Of a stretch of 53,738 nt of DNA, positions 30,301 to 39,796 are shown in pieces (position 1 is the stretch's first letter; each line of letters opens with the position of its first letter). Origin of the DNA: Stentor coeruleus (taxonomy: Eukaryota > Ciliophora > Heterotrichea > Heterotrichida > Stentoridae); NCBI GenBank assembly GCA_001970955.1, contig MPUH01000450.1:1-53738 (forward strand). Reading direction: 5' to 3'. Below the pieces are notes generated by a model. The model was not told the DNA's origin, ran no database searches, and worked only from the letters and a program-made list of their open reading frames with translations. Both the position numbers and the translations under genes were made by a program.

Positions 30301-30436
30301 TGCTTGAAATCTGAATAAGGAAATTTTCTATGCGTGCTTTGAATGCCTGTATTTTTTCTAATGAAAAAGTTGAGCATGCCAATGAAGAATTACTTCTTAA
30401 ACTAAGCGAACTAAATGTTTCTGAGTTGCTGACCAT
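27311..30436 (-). CDS. Large WD40-repeat protein with helical N-terminus
   Basis: 1041 residues in one exon. Residues 1-190 are helical/coiled coil (KAFKARIENF... style). From about 195 to 1000 there are roughly eighteen WD40-like repeats. Clear examples are EGHSDKCTCIAISKKNDFF, SGSDDKTIIVW, TGSKDHNVRLWDL, SGSNDKNIIVWDI and SGSSDKYVILWNI. That is enough for two to three seven-bladed propellers. Several repeats are near-identical in the SGSxDKxIIVW strand, suggesting internal duplication. A binding platform is likely; partners unknown. It resembles ciliate-expanded WD40 proteins rather than a named orthologue. Confidence 0.85.
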   Translation of the reverse strand: MVSNSETFSSLSLRSNSSLACSTFSLEKIQAFKARIENFLIQISSNKRNIYQTGCKFIENLEAKALNIIKSIEAKQIYVRNKLHIIKIQQLKKDIHLELVKATCAIEKEIKNLFKELEQSSKELAQFYIKKIYTDYEIVKSENILSENLNVSCLDLNKTLNNKITDFEKILINAKIYLLGEIFPDFIQEEFGLHLEGHSDKCTCIAISKKNDFFITGSLDRSIRLWNLKTRSQKCICYYHEGPVNSLALAKSGDLLVSGSDDKTIIVWCVSRKRILRVLKIFDSQVKRVHFSYNDRYIISLTSDMKLRWLDSNSLEVVHSITLTKFTIDFKTFSNNGSVLIGESTGKLFSCNILNETKDIAFPLQKNKTLTHFQLLKNKMMVLAVYKQGIICRYPINNSSIFKKSVKKYTILTISSAPNENFFVTGSKDHNVRLWDLNTLKCEKLFSFHKSRVVNVKITQDNKLIISSSSDYNIRIIDINEESCVGSFVYDKLVLPKIYLTHDSKYILSGCIDGTIFIYDITEKRKVESGGHTIKPNCLSFSTDKIFLATGSPDATVIVWKLKTHQIETLHNEHKSLITCITISDDNNYVISGSNDKNIIVWDITKRKLKAKLKSHCGSIKCVTISHDSTYIISGSSDKYVILWNISKEKNKKILEGHTSCVKKVMIISEYFVLSGSNTEIIAWNLQSSSIQYKIPLFNANKILAVNKSCKLFAVSSDKNFIVWDIVNNEQVKAFISKIVPKCVVLTESRLLIVAAYFKNKLVVFDLNDCRKNFSLAGHKSNINVIALTEDEIRLVSGSSDKSIIVWNLHFKAYEFAINGFNSEITSILATKDNEHLIIASADNTIKLYYLNDKKQLSEKNFNSCLNSLAITSDNRLLIGGLNNSNVILYDFEHNTEKVIVKHESSVQKVAVTNNDKYIISISSGLKLIIWNIKMNEIEIVYLSKETFMDNFFISNDNLNVYIPSNLSGVAVLKLKNTFKKSQKKNEGNEILELNEEKEVVVCVDVIESFVKMYDIKMVNLIAVHGDEALSFLSSFLYLDE

Positions 30437-31214
30437 ATTTTATATGACAAAGAAAATGATATAAGTATGATGAATAGCTGATTGATAAAGTTTAAAGCGC
30501 ATTGAAATATGAAAATAATTTGGCTGAATTCATTACAAAGAAAATTATATGATATAATATCATGTAAAATATGCTGAGGAATAATCATACAATCAATAAT
30601 TAAATAAAAAAAGCTTTAGTTTAATCATTTTTATGATATTTATAAGCAAGAAAAGATTATTTTTAAGAGCTTATGGGGGAAAAATAATAATTTTTATGAT
30701 TAAGTCAAAAGATTTATTTGAACCAGGACATTATCTATATTTTTATTAATTTTATCACAACATATATAAGTCTTTATCTTTTATAATCAAAATATGACTA
30801 TTATTTAATCAAAATACGACTATTATTTTTTATGAAATTCTTAATTTTATCATATAATATGATATTATCATGCTCAAATGTATTATATGATACTTGAAAA
30901 TTCATTTTTGTTATAAATAATTTCAAAAAGGTTGTAAAAATAGTTTTTATGATTGTAGATAATTTCATAAATAAATTCCTGCTATAAAATCTATATTTTA
31001 ACATTAAAAAATTGTAAGGCCAGACAATTAAGATTATATTCAATTTTAATAATAGCAAAATGAAAATTTTCAATAAACATTAATATCAACTTCAAAAAAA
31101 TAAGACCAACAACTACCTCAACTTTTAATCTTAAAATCTCAAATATTAACCCATAAGTTTATCATAATTTCTATAAACTAACTTAAAAACAATAATAAAT
31201 ACCCATCTCTATTA
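30437..31214. other. Intergenic between two minus-strand genes
   Basis: 778 bp. C-rich on the plus strand next to 31214 (3' flank of the upstream gene) and G-leaning next to the WD40 start. Hydrophobic AT-driven ORFs here are not convincing. Confidence 0.5.
30785..30828. repeat. Two-copy 22-bp tandem repeat
   Basis: Bases 30785-30806 and 30807-30828 are head-to-tail copies of an AATCAAAATAYGACTATT-type unit with one mismatch. Too small to infer a function. Confidence 0.75.
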
Positions 31215-33344
31215 CTAACGAAAAGTAAAGTTGCCTTCAGATCTATTTTTCGCAATATTCCCCACAAAGTCTGCTTTATAACTCTGCCATTTAACAAATG
31301 TGTCTTGTAAATAATCCTTATCCAAAGATTTAGGACAATCAATATCATCTCCTCTAGAAATACTTTCTTTAAGTTCTTCCTAAATACCTAATACATAAAA
31401 ATCCTCCCCAAGATAGCTAATATTTCTCTTAGTCACAAGGAATATTTTAACTAAATTACTTTCAGAAACAACCGTAAATTTGCTAGGTTCAACAAATAAT
31501 TTACTTGCAATAGCTCTACCAGCAAAATACTCTCCTTCTCTAACAACATCATAATCAATTCTTTCTTTAACAGCATTACTAAAAGGTAAGTTACTCATTT
31601 GCAAATAACTCGCAGCTCGAATTTTCTCATAAAAAATCCTTGTAAGTTTAGCTTTTGTATGAAAAATTTTCTCAAAGTTTTCTGTAACTTTATAAGTCAT
31701 ATTTTTCGGTGTACTTAAAGTTGATAATGAATTTCCTGTTAAAAAAGGTTTTTGTCTTTCTTTTCTTGCTGTTTTAGGTCTGCTAACATAACCTTCCCAA
31801 TAAACTTTACATTGTCCTTGATAAATAATATACATCCCTGAAGGTATTTCTCCTTGTTCTAAAATAACTTCACCTACACGAAAGGTTTTAGCTTCTAAAC
31901 TTGAGGCAAAAGGGATAAGACTTAGCCAGGGTTGATTTGAAAAGAACTTAAAATCTTTTATAAATTGAATCCTTTCTATTATATCATTATGCATTTGGTC
32001 TAATATTATATGACGATAATTTGTCTTACTTATAGACACAAGTGTTGTATTTTCACCTGCAACACATGAAGCTGTTCTACGAATATCAGATTCTTTAGGG
32101 TTATTAAGTAATGAAAGTTCTCCAAATGCTTCACCGTCGTATAATGAATTTACTATAATATTGAAATTTCTAAACTCTGCAGCTTTACGATGAATTGTCA
32201 CTGAACCATTTAAAATAACAAACATACATTCACCAAGATCTCCTTGTTTTATGATAATATCCCCAGTTTTATATGTAACAAGTTCAGAGATTTCAAGAAG
32301 CATCATTTGGATCGGCTTTGGAAATTTTGCAAAAAATGGAAGTTTGGAGAATTTTGTCAGTAAAGCTGTGTAGTCACGTTTTTCTTTGGGCTTTTTATAC
32401 TCTTCAAGGATAAATTTTACGGTTTGTCTTGAAAGTTTGTTACCTGCGATGTCATCAGCTGATGTGTCTGGGCTTGAGAATTTTGCTTCAGGGACACTTT
32501 CAACATCGAAATATGTTGTTTTTCGTGGCCGCCTTTCTGTGTAAAGAGGATTTTCCATTACTGATTCTTGGTGGAAGCCTTCGTGAAGGTTGGATTTCTC
32601 ATGGAGTCTGGATGTATTAGATAAGATAGAAAGACGATTTTCACGCTCAGCTAACCATTTCGAAAGAAAATCTTGTCTTTCAACAATCTCGTCAAAAGTA
32701 AGGGATTTTGATTCTTTGAAAGATTTATCATTTGATTGGCTTTTTTTATGTGAAGTTGAGGGTGATTCTGGTATCTCTACTTCACTTATTTTAAAGTTAA
32801 ATTTCAGTGGTTTTAATTCAACAGGCTGTGAGGTTGGGAGGGTCTTTACTTCATGAGGTGATTTTATAGGGACATTTACTTTAATATCTTTTGGTAGTTT
32901 GAAATCAGGGTCAAAAGATGTTATAAGTTCTTTCAGTTCTTTTATTTCATTATTGTTTTCTATTTCTTCCAAAGTATTGATAGCTTTTAACTTTTGACCC
33001 ATACTAAAATAAGCTACAGCTTTGTTATAATTTACATTATAACTCTTTGGGAAAACAATAGCTAAACTTTCCAAAACTTCAAGAGCTCTTTCATTCATAC
33101 CAAGTTTTATTAGACAATATGATAGGTTAACTTTAGCTTGAAGATTGTTAGGAAAAGTTAGCGAAAGTTTTTCATAAACTCTGATTGCTTTATCATAATA
33201 ATTCTTGCTTTGAAGACTGAAAGCTATACGGAAGTTTTTATTAAAATCAAGGTTTTTTAGTGTTTCTTGACTCATGCATTTTGGCTCAATTTGAGTTTTT
33301 TTTCGGGTAGCTTTTACTCTAGCTTCAGGAATTCTTATATTCAT
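31215..33344 (-). CDS. TPR plus twin cyclic-nucleotide-binding domain protein
   Basis: Exon 1 is 33344-31395, a 15-nt intron spans 31394-31380, and exon 2 runs 31379-31215 to TAG: 704 residues. Residues 35-130 are TPR-like repeats. Residues 150-330 are a low-complexity linker. A first cNMP-binding domain spans about 335-448, with phosphate-binding cassette FGELSLL (407-413) and RRTAS (422-426). A second spans about 462-650 and has no clear cassette. No kinase or channel domain is attached, so it may act as a cAMP/cGMP receptor or scaffold. The intron is easily missed, since without splicing the ORF ends at DFYVLGI. Confidence 0.87.
31380..31394 (-). other. 15-nt intron in the cNMP-binding gene
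   Basis: On the minus strand GTATTAGGTATTTAG follows GEDFY in phase 0. The frame then continues EELKESISRGDDIDCPKS for 54 residues. If retained it gives TAG in frame. A10 lies within TAT. Confidence 0.88.
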
Positions 33345-34355
33345 AGTTTTTATAAGTTTATATTATACATAATGGAATATTGATAAGGTAATATGGTTAT
33401 TGACAGAATTAAAATTGTGAAAATAAGACTTTTTATTTTAGTTTTGATAGTAATTAAGTATTTATGGCAATGATTATTTTACTTAATAATAAGATTTATA
33501 TGTTGCATTTTTTATTTTTGAATCCGCATAAATTTTATTGTGTGAGGTTATTGCAAAAAGTAAAATTTATTGAAATTATGATTTTAGTTTAGCAGATAAA
33601 CAAAAATCAAAACAAGTTTAGTATTTGAAGATTAAAGTTTTATATTTATTAGGATATATGGAGTGTAATTTTTTTCTTATACCTCAGGCTATAATAANAG
33701 TTTTATATTTATTAGGATATATGGAGTGTAATTTTTTTCTTATACCTCAGGCTATAATAATTACTTGATGAATTTAATAGGTTATTATATTTCTTCATTA
33801 GAATCAAGAAAAAATATAAAATTATTAATAAAAAACTTGTATTTGTATGCTAACATCAATTCTGAAGGAAAAATTGTATTTCAGTTTTCTATCTAAAACA
33901 AAGTATTTTATAAGCATATAACTAGTTAATAGTTTTCTAAAATCCCTTGAATCAAAACTTTTTCTATATTTATCTTATTATATTCTACAGCATTATACAT
34001 AACCTATCCCAACAAACCTATAAGCCTGCAAAGAAGATAGCATAATAAATAAACCTTAAAAACAACAAAATTAAGTCCAAATTCCATATAAATCTAAAAA
34101 AAAAATATTTTTACTAACCTTCTTCATAACCTTCTAATAATTTCACCCTTAAACTTTATAATAGTTTTGCACTAGCCTTATATAATTTTCTAATACATTA
34201 TTTTTACCACTTTTCAAGTCTAAAACCCCCAATAATCAAAAACATCAATACATACTAAAACTCCATAAATACTCAAACATTAGTCGACTTTATATCAAAG
34301 TACTTAAAAAAAACTTATCACCTTCTAGTCATTGATTATCAGATTTACATCTATT
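33345..34355. other. Intergenic between two minus-strand genes, 1 kb
   Basis: Plus strand G-leaning near 33345-33660 and C-rich at 33950-34350, the expected 5' then 3' flank order for minus-strand genes. It contains one N-separated duplication. No ORF or RNA. Confidence 0.55.
33636..33760. repeat. N-separated 62-bp duplication (scaffold artefact)
   Basis: Bases 33636-33697 recur exactly at 33699-33760 around an N at 33698. Confidence 0.9.
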
Positions 34356-34745
34356 CTAGTCCAAACATACTATTGGCATGTCTGATATACTCTTAATTAT
34401 CGGTAAAGTAATCTTATCAAAGCAAAGCTTAAAATTTATATCTTCTTTCAAGCATAAACTAAAATCCTTTGCCCCTCCATGACTAATTTTACCTTTTTCC
34501 TGAGCTATACACTTCATAAGCTTCGTATAAACTTCTTTACATTCAGTTTTAGCAATTTCTTGATTCAAACACATGATATTTTTAACCTCATTCCTATTTT
34601 TGCATTTCACAATACTCTCATATAAACTAAAAGCTTTTTCATTAGTCATTTTCATATCAAACTTTTCTTCATCAGTAAAATCAGCCCTTTGTATAGCATA
34701 ATACTTTTTCAGTGCTGCAGCAAGCTGTGGTAAAGAACTCGCCAT
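34356..34745 (-). CDS. Twin CX9C (CHCH-like) small protein
   Basis: 129 residues with C69-X9-C79 and C98-X9-C108, the twin CX9C signature of proteins imported into the mitochondrial intermembrane space by the Mia40 relay. Two more Cys (48 and 59) precede them. There is no presequence, as is usual for this class. The specific family (respiratory-chain assembly factor or MICOS type) is not recognised. The ATG follows ATAATTATT. It shares a 62-bp divergent promoter with PCYT2. Confidence 0.75.
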   Translation of the reverse strand: MASSLPQLAAALKKYYAIQRADFTDEEKFDMKMTNEKAFSLYESIVKCKNRNEVKNIMCLNQEIAKTECKEVYTKLMKCIAQEKGKISHGGAKDFSLCLKEDINFKLCFDKITLPIIKSISDMPIVCLD

Positions 34746-34807
34746 AATAATTATCTAAATTTTTTTTCTATTAAAAAATACCATTCCTATTGTACCCATC
34801 TAATAAA

Positions 34808-36078
34808 ATGCCTGAAGTTATCTTCCAAGATAAAGAAAAGTTTTATCTTTTTCTAATCCAGGCAGGGATGTTTATAGCTGAAAACAATATTCTAAGAAAC
34901 TTATGTTCTGAAATCATCGCTTTAAACGCGGCTGATTTTGATGATATGCAAGAAGACCTTAAGGATTTCATTGAGAATTTCAATACAATTAGTTTAAATG
35001 TTTCTGATAATTGTGATAGAGTTTATATCGATGGTTGTTGGGATATAATGCATAGTGGTCATTTTAATGCTATTCGTCAAGCTAAAATGTTAGGTAAAAC
35101 ATTAGTTGTTGGGGTTCATTCAGATGAAGAAATTATGAGGAATAAAGATATGTCTGTTATGAATAATGAAGAACGTGTAGCTATGATTAAAGCATGTAAA
35201 TGGGTAGATGAAGTTGTTGAAAATGCTCCTTATAGTGCGACAAATGAATGGTTAGATTCAGTTAATTGTAAATATATTGCCTATGGTGATGATATTGCAA
35301 TTAATTGTGAAGGACAAGATGCGTATGGTTTTTTAAAGAGTTTAGGACGTTTTAAAGTTATCAAACGGACAGAAGGGATTTCTACAACAAGTATTGTTAG
35401 TAAGCTTTTGCTTATGACTATAGAAAATAAAACTGCGGTTACTGAGCCATTTGTGGCAAATGATATAGTCTCTCAACCAACATTCCTAGCAACAACAAGA
35501 AGGATTTTTGAATTTTCGAATAAAAACGTCAAACCTAAAGGACGGATTATTTATGTTGATGGGTCTTTTGATCTTTTCCATATAGGTCATGTTGAGACTT
35601 TACGTAAAGCGAAAAGTTTAGGTGATTTTTGATAGTTGGTGTACATGATGATCAAACAGTGAATTTACATAAAGGGTCAAATTATCCTATAATGAATTTA
35701 TATGAAAGGGTTCTTAATGTTTTAGCTATCAAATATGTGGATGAAGTTGTTATTGCATCACCATGGGTTGTCACTGAAGACCTTTTAAAAAGTTTAAATA
35801 TAAGTCAAGTTGTTCAAGGGACTATTTCTAAACTTGATTTTTCTGAAAGTCAGAAACGTAAACAAAGTTTAAAATATGAAGATTGTCAAGACCCTTATGA
35901 ACTCCCAAAAAGACTTGGAATTTATCAGGAAGTGGCAAGTGAGAGAAGTATTGAGACTAAGGATATTATTCAGAGAATAATTGATAATAGATTGAAACAT
36001 TTGAATAAATATAGCAGATCTTCAAAGAAAGAAGAGAATTATTATGCTAATATCAAGACTTATGTTGAAGAAATCTAA
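34808..36078 (+). CDS. PCYT2: Ethanolamine-phosphate cytidylyltransferase (with one-base frameshift)
   Basis: It makes CDP-ethanolamine from CTP and phosphoethanolamine, the committed step of the Kennedy pathway to phosphatidylethanolamine. 423 residues if one base missing near 35626-35630 is allowed for. The ATG at 34808 is preferred because upstream codons lack ATG. A 70-residue N-terminal extension precedes the first nucleotidyltransferase domain, with HSGH (82-85) and RTEGIST (187-193). The second domain has HIGH (258-261), matching the two-domain PCYT2 plan. After KSLGDF the frame breaks in a run of five T. A sixth T would give GDF-LIVGVHDDQTVN and continue to VEEI at TAA. The break is either a homopolymer read error or a real frameshift. 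Confidence 0.9.
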
Positions 36079-36107
36079 GATTACTAACTAAGTAATAAGT
36101 CTTTGAG

Positions 36108-37604
36108 TTAGATTGATGCAACACCATGGGATTTGAGGATTTCCTTTAGTTTTTCGTTTGGGTTTTCACCTCGGCGGGCTGCGAATTTTAGTTCTCTTTT
36201 TTCTTGTTTTGTGAGTTTATAAGTTCCTTGATAAGTCACGGTCCCTGATTCGTCTACAGTTAGTTTTCCAGGGTTTTTTTCTACAAAAAACTGCTCGTCG
36301 ATACTTTCTTTGATCTCTTCAGCCATTGCTTCAATGCTTTCTACTGTTCCTGGAGGTTTGTGAACATAGAGTATCCTCCCGTTTACATAGTCTTTCAAAA
36401 CCATTTTCCCAGCTTTGACCTCATCTGGCAATCCGCTACCAGTATAAAACCCTCTATGATTAGAAATTTTTTGTAGTAACAAACTTGCACAAACTCTACC
36501 ATTTAAACTGATCCCATACCTTTCTTCAAGGTCTTTAGATGATACTCGTAAACAAACAATTTCAACAGGGCTTAGAATGTCTTTAAGTTGATCAATTGGC
36601 AGCACTCCACAAGTTACCATTTCAGCTCTCGAAGATAAAACCGATGGGAAAACAAGCCCAGGACAATCACACAAAGTGATTTTAGGGGAAATAATCAAAG
36701 TTTGCAAATGTTTAGTTTTACCAGGCTGTGCAGCGACTCCAACACATTTTTTCTTACACAAAACATTAATAACTGAAGACTTCCCAACATTTGGATATCC
36801 AACAAATCCTAAAGTTGTATGTGTTTCTTTTTCAAAAAGACTTAAAAACTCTTGAATACTATAAACATAACCTAATGCTCTTGAACTATAATCATTACCA
36901 AATTCATTATCCCCTACCATATCTTTATCTATAAGTTCTTGTTGACATGCAGCAGAAAAAAAGTAATGTTCAATATCTAATGAAACAAAATATTGTGACC
37001 AATTTTTTCTTAAGTTTTCAGGAACTAAATCAGCTTTATTTAACACTAGAACATATTTCTTACCTAGATCTTTAACATAACTTTCTAGATCTGGACTACG
37101 GAAAAACAAAGGATTTCTTGCATCAACTATTTGACATACAACATCACTTCTTTCAATAACCCTCCATAGTTGTCTCCAAACTTCAATATTTTTCTCAAAA
37201 GGTGTGACAACTGAATTTATCTCGCTTTCTTCTGTTACTGCTAAAGACCTACGCCATTCAAGAAAGCTTTTTTTCTCAAGTTCTTCTAGTTGTTCTGGAG
37301 TTGTCCCTTGCTCCCATTTTGGTCTTTTAGGGAATTGTAAATATCGATACTGTTGTAGTATTGAAGGGTCAATTTTTGCCCCAGTCCCAACTATTCGGCT
37401 TTCACTGACCAATTTAACATTTTTCTGAGCTGTAAATTGTTTATTGGCTAGGGCTGCCATAGTCATGAACTCGTCTAGGTTGTTCTGATCGATTATCGAT
37501 TGAAGATTTGGCCCATAGTCTGTTGTATGAATACTTGATGTACTTTTAACAACTTTGTTCTGTCTTCTGATCAGAGCTTTACCTAGATTAGAGTTCTTCG
37601 GCAT
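36108..37604 (-). CDS. LSG1: LSG1-type ribosome-assembly GTPase
   Basis: 498 residues, a circularly permuted GTPase of the YlqF/LSG1 class. It releases NMD3 from cytoplasmic pre-60S subunits. The motif order is DARNP (161-165), NKAD (189-192), GYPNVGKS (269-276), PGKT (294-297) and DCPG (313-316). That is G5-G4-G1-G2-G3, diagnostic of permutation. The N-terminus (LGKALIRRQ) and the FPKRPKW region match LSG1. It is shorter than yeast and human proteins (~640-660) because the acidic insert is reduced. It converges on PCYT2 with 29 bp between stops, and shares a 76-bp divergent promoter with RAD23. Confidence 0.94.
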   Translation of the reverse strand: MPKNSNLGKALIRRQNKVVKSTSSIHTTDYGPNLQSIIDQNNLDEFMTMAALANKQFTAQKNVKLVSESRIVGTGAKIDPSILQQYRYLQFPKRPKWEQGTTPEQLEELEKKSFLEWRRSLAVTEESEINSVVTPFEKNIEVWRQLWRVIERSDVVCQIVDARNPLFFRSPDLESYVKDLGKKYVLVLNKADLVPENLRKNWSQYFVSLDIEHYFFSAACQQELIDKDMVGDNEFGNDYSSRALGYVYSIQEFLSLFEKETHTTLGFVGYPNVGKSSVINVLCKKKCVGVAAQPGKTKHLQTLIISPKITLCDCPGLVFPSVLSSRAEMVTCGVLPIDQLKDILSPVEIVCLRVSSKDLEERYGISLNGRVCASLLLQKISNHRGFYTGSGLPDEVKAGKMVLKDYVNGRILYVHKPPGTVESIEAMAEEIKESIDEQFFVEKNPGKLTVDESGTVTYQGTYKLTKQEKRELKFAARRGENPNEKLKEILKSHGVASI

Positions 37605-37680
37605 TATTAATCTTCCATATTGCTTTATTCTTAAATAAATCTGTGATGATTTTCATACAAATTTAGTTTTAAAAATAAAG

Positions 37681-38502
37681 ATGCAATTGAAAATCAAAGG
37701 CCTTAAAGGGGAACAAGAAACTGTTGAAATTGATCAGGAATCTTCAGTTTTGGATCTTAAAGCTGTAATTATGTCACAATTAGGCCATTCTGTTNAGGAA
37801 TCTTCAGTTTTGGATCTTAAAGCTGTAATTATGTCACAATTAGGCCATTCTGTTCCTTCTCAGAAACTACTTTATAAAGGTAAAATCCTGGAAGATAGTA
37901 AACTTCTTTCTGAGTATGGGATTAAAGAAGGGGATACACTAGTAATGATGGTGACAAAGATTCAAGAACCTTCACTTTTTGAGAAAAATCTGCAGGAACT
38001 AATAAATCTTGGTGTACCACGCCCAGATGCAGAAACATTACTAAAAATGACAGAAAATGATTTAGAAAAAGCTAAGAAAATACTATTGCAAAGTGCACAA
38101 GATGATGAAGAAGATGATGATGATGATAATGAAAATTTGGATATGCAGCAGTCTGGAACATTTGGTTTTTTACTTAATTCGGAAGAGTTTTTGAAAATCA
38201 GACAAATTTTGAGAACTAATCCTAATGAGTTTCAACCTATGATGGGACAAATGGCTGTAAGTAACCCTGAGTTGTATGAACTTATAAAAAATAATACTGA
38301 AGAATTTCTTAATTTAGTAGGACTTCAACTTGCTCCTCGTGAAAATATAGAAATAACTCAGCAAGAAGAAGCGGATATTCGTGAGCTCTGTCAATTAGGG
38401 TTTAGTGAAGAAGATGTTATTGAAGCTTATATCGCCTGCGATAAAAATAAAGAACTAGCCGCAAGTTATTTATTTGAAAATTCTCAGCAGAATTTTGATT
38501 AG
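37681..38502 (+). CDS. RAD23: RAD23 ubiquitin shuttle
   Basis: 273 codons as assembled, 253 after collapsing an in-frame N-flanked duplication. Order: N-terminal UBL (MQLKIKGLKGEQETVEID...LLYKGKILED), UBA1 (INLGVPRPDAETLLKMTEND), acidic linker, XPC-binding/STI1-like domain (LNSEEFLKIRQILRTNP...), and UBA2 (ADIRELCQLGFSEEDVIEAY ... NFD). This is the full RAD23 layout, in contrast to DSK2/ubiquilin. It carries ubiquitinated proteins to the proteasome and stabilises XPC/Rad4 in nucleotide excision repair. The linkers are shorter than in animals. Confidence 0.94.
   Translation: MQLKIKGLKGEQETVEIDQESSVLDLKAVIMSQLGHSVXESSVLDLKAVIMSQLGHSVPSQKLLYKGKILEDSKLLSEYGIKEGDTLVMMVTKIQEPSLFEKNLQELINLGVPRPDAETLLKMTENDLEKAKKILLQSAQDDEEDDDDDNENLDMQQSGTFGFLLNSEEFLKIRQILRTNPNEFQPMMGQMAVSNPELYELIKNNTEEFLNLVGLQLAPRENIEITQQEEADIRELCQLGFSEEDVIEAYIACDKNKELAASYLFENSQQNFD
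37736..37854. repeat. N-separated 59-bp duplication inside RAD23 (scaffold artefact)
   Basis: Bases 37736-37794 recur exactly at 37796-37854 around an N at 37795. The insert of 60 bases keeps the frame and duplicates ESSVLDLKAVIMSQLGHSV within the ubiquitin-like fold, where an extra copy would break the domain. Confidence 0.95.
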
Positions 38503-38683
38503 ATTAATATCGCCCTAGAATATTGTTTAATCGCGTATTTTTTATAATTGTATATTTGATTATATTTTTTCAAGAGTTTAGATAAAGATATACTAAATTC
38601 AGAAGAAATGAATAAAAATTTAATTTTTATCATACAATTTTCTAATTATTATCTATAAACCCATTGTTAGACATAAATATATT

Positions 38684-39796
38684 ATGTGGCTAGTTTTAAT
38701 TGTATGTGAAGTTTTAGCTGATATGACGAGGATCGCTATTGGCTCCTGCAATGGCCAATTTAATAGAACTAATCCAAAAATTTATGAATCCATTGCAAGT
38801 GATAATCCTGACCTCTACATTTGGCTTGGGGACTCGATCTACGCAGACCGAGCTGCATATCCTGATAGTATGGACTTCAAGCACGTCCCAGTCTGGCGTG
38901 AAATAGCTAAATCATTCAAAAATTCTCCAGAATACACTCATCTTAGAAATAAATGCAAAATTACAGGAATATGGGATGATCATGATTACGGAGAAAATGA
39001 CGCAGACAGTACTTTTATTCTTAAATATATCGGACAAGAAATATTCTTAGATTTCCTTGATGAAACAATAGACCATGAAGGAATTTATAGAACCTATGAA
39101 ATTGATCCACGAATCAAACTTATATTGCTTGATGTGAGATTCTTTCGAGTTAAAAATGAAGATGTTTTAGGTGAAAAACAATGGAAATGGTTAGAAGAAC
39201 AACTCAAAGATCCAAGAGAACTTGTCCTTATAGCAAGTGGGATGCAAATTAACGTTGAAGATAGATTTGCAATTACTGAACAATGGGATGAATCAAGTAG
39301 AATAAGATTATTAAAGTTGGTTGAGAATATTCCTGGGGTAATATTTCTTACTGGGGATATACATTTTGGAGAAATATTAACTAATGATTGCTGGGAATAT
39401 AGAATACTTGAATTTACATCTAGTGGGCTTACTCATACTGAAGCTACTTCATATGGACCAATTGCATATTGGTTTTTAGCTGTGAGTAATGCAATGACCT
39501 ATCATAATAATCTTAGGGTGTTAAAAATGCACTATGGGATGCTTGAGATAGACTGGGATAATGATATGATTTATATGAGCATTAAAGATAGCTTTGGGAT
39601 TGTATTAACAGAAGAAAGTATGAAGATAAGCGATTTAAAAAAAAAAATAGTGAATAGACCACAAGTTTGTAATGAAGGTAGGGTATATAGACATGTAATA
39701 CATATTTGTTCTTGTATTGTTGTATTACACTTACCGGTAATTATTTTTATAGTTGCAGGAATAGTATACCTTAGAAAATACACAAACTCTTATTAA
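38684..39796 (+). CDS. PhoD-like metallophosphatase, membrane-anchored
   Basis: 370 residues. A short signal peptide (MWLVLIVCEVLA) is followed by a PhoD-type metallophosphatase domain. Metal-binding motifs visible: WLGDSIYAD (48-56), WDDHDYG (97-103) and TGDIHFGE (223-230). Family members are secreted or membrane phosphodiesterases/alkaline phosphatases. Residues 338-363 form a C-terminal membrane helix, so the enzyme probably faces the cell exterior or a vacuole lumen. Substrate unknown. Single exon, complete. Confidence 0.9.
   Translation: MWLVLIVCEVLADMTRIAIGSCNGQFNRTNPKIYESIASDNPDLYIWLGDSIYADRAAYPDSMDFKHVPVWREIAKSFKNSPEYTHLRNKCKITGIWDDHDYGENDADSTFILKYIGQEIFLDFLDETIDHEGIYRTYEIDPRIKLILLDVRFFRVKNEDVLGEKQWKWLEEQLKDPRELVLIASGMQINVEDRFAITEQWDESSRIRLLKLVENIPGVIFLTGDIHFGEILTNDCWEYRILEFTSSGLTHTEATSYGPIAYWFLAVSNAMTYHNNLRVLKMHYGMLEIDWDNDMIYMSIKDSFGIVLTEESMKISDLKKKIVNRPQVCNEGRVYRHVIHICSCIVVLHLPVIIFIVAGIVYLRKYTNSY

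Noticed and set aside
30801..31073. 90-codon hydrophobic ORF on the minus strand
   Set aside because: Composition (Ile, Leu, Phe, Lys, Asn) is what random AT-rich DNA encodes; it lies in a flank with no start context of its own and no recognisable motif.
35629..36078. Second half of PCYT2 as a separate gene
   Set aside because: It starts in mid-domain without an ATG and continues the PCYT2 family alignment without a gap; a one-base frame break explains it.
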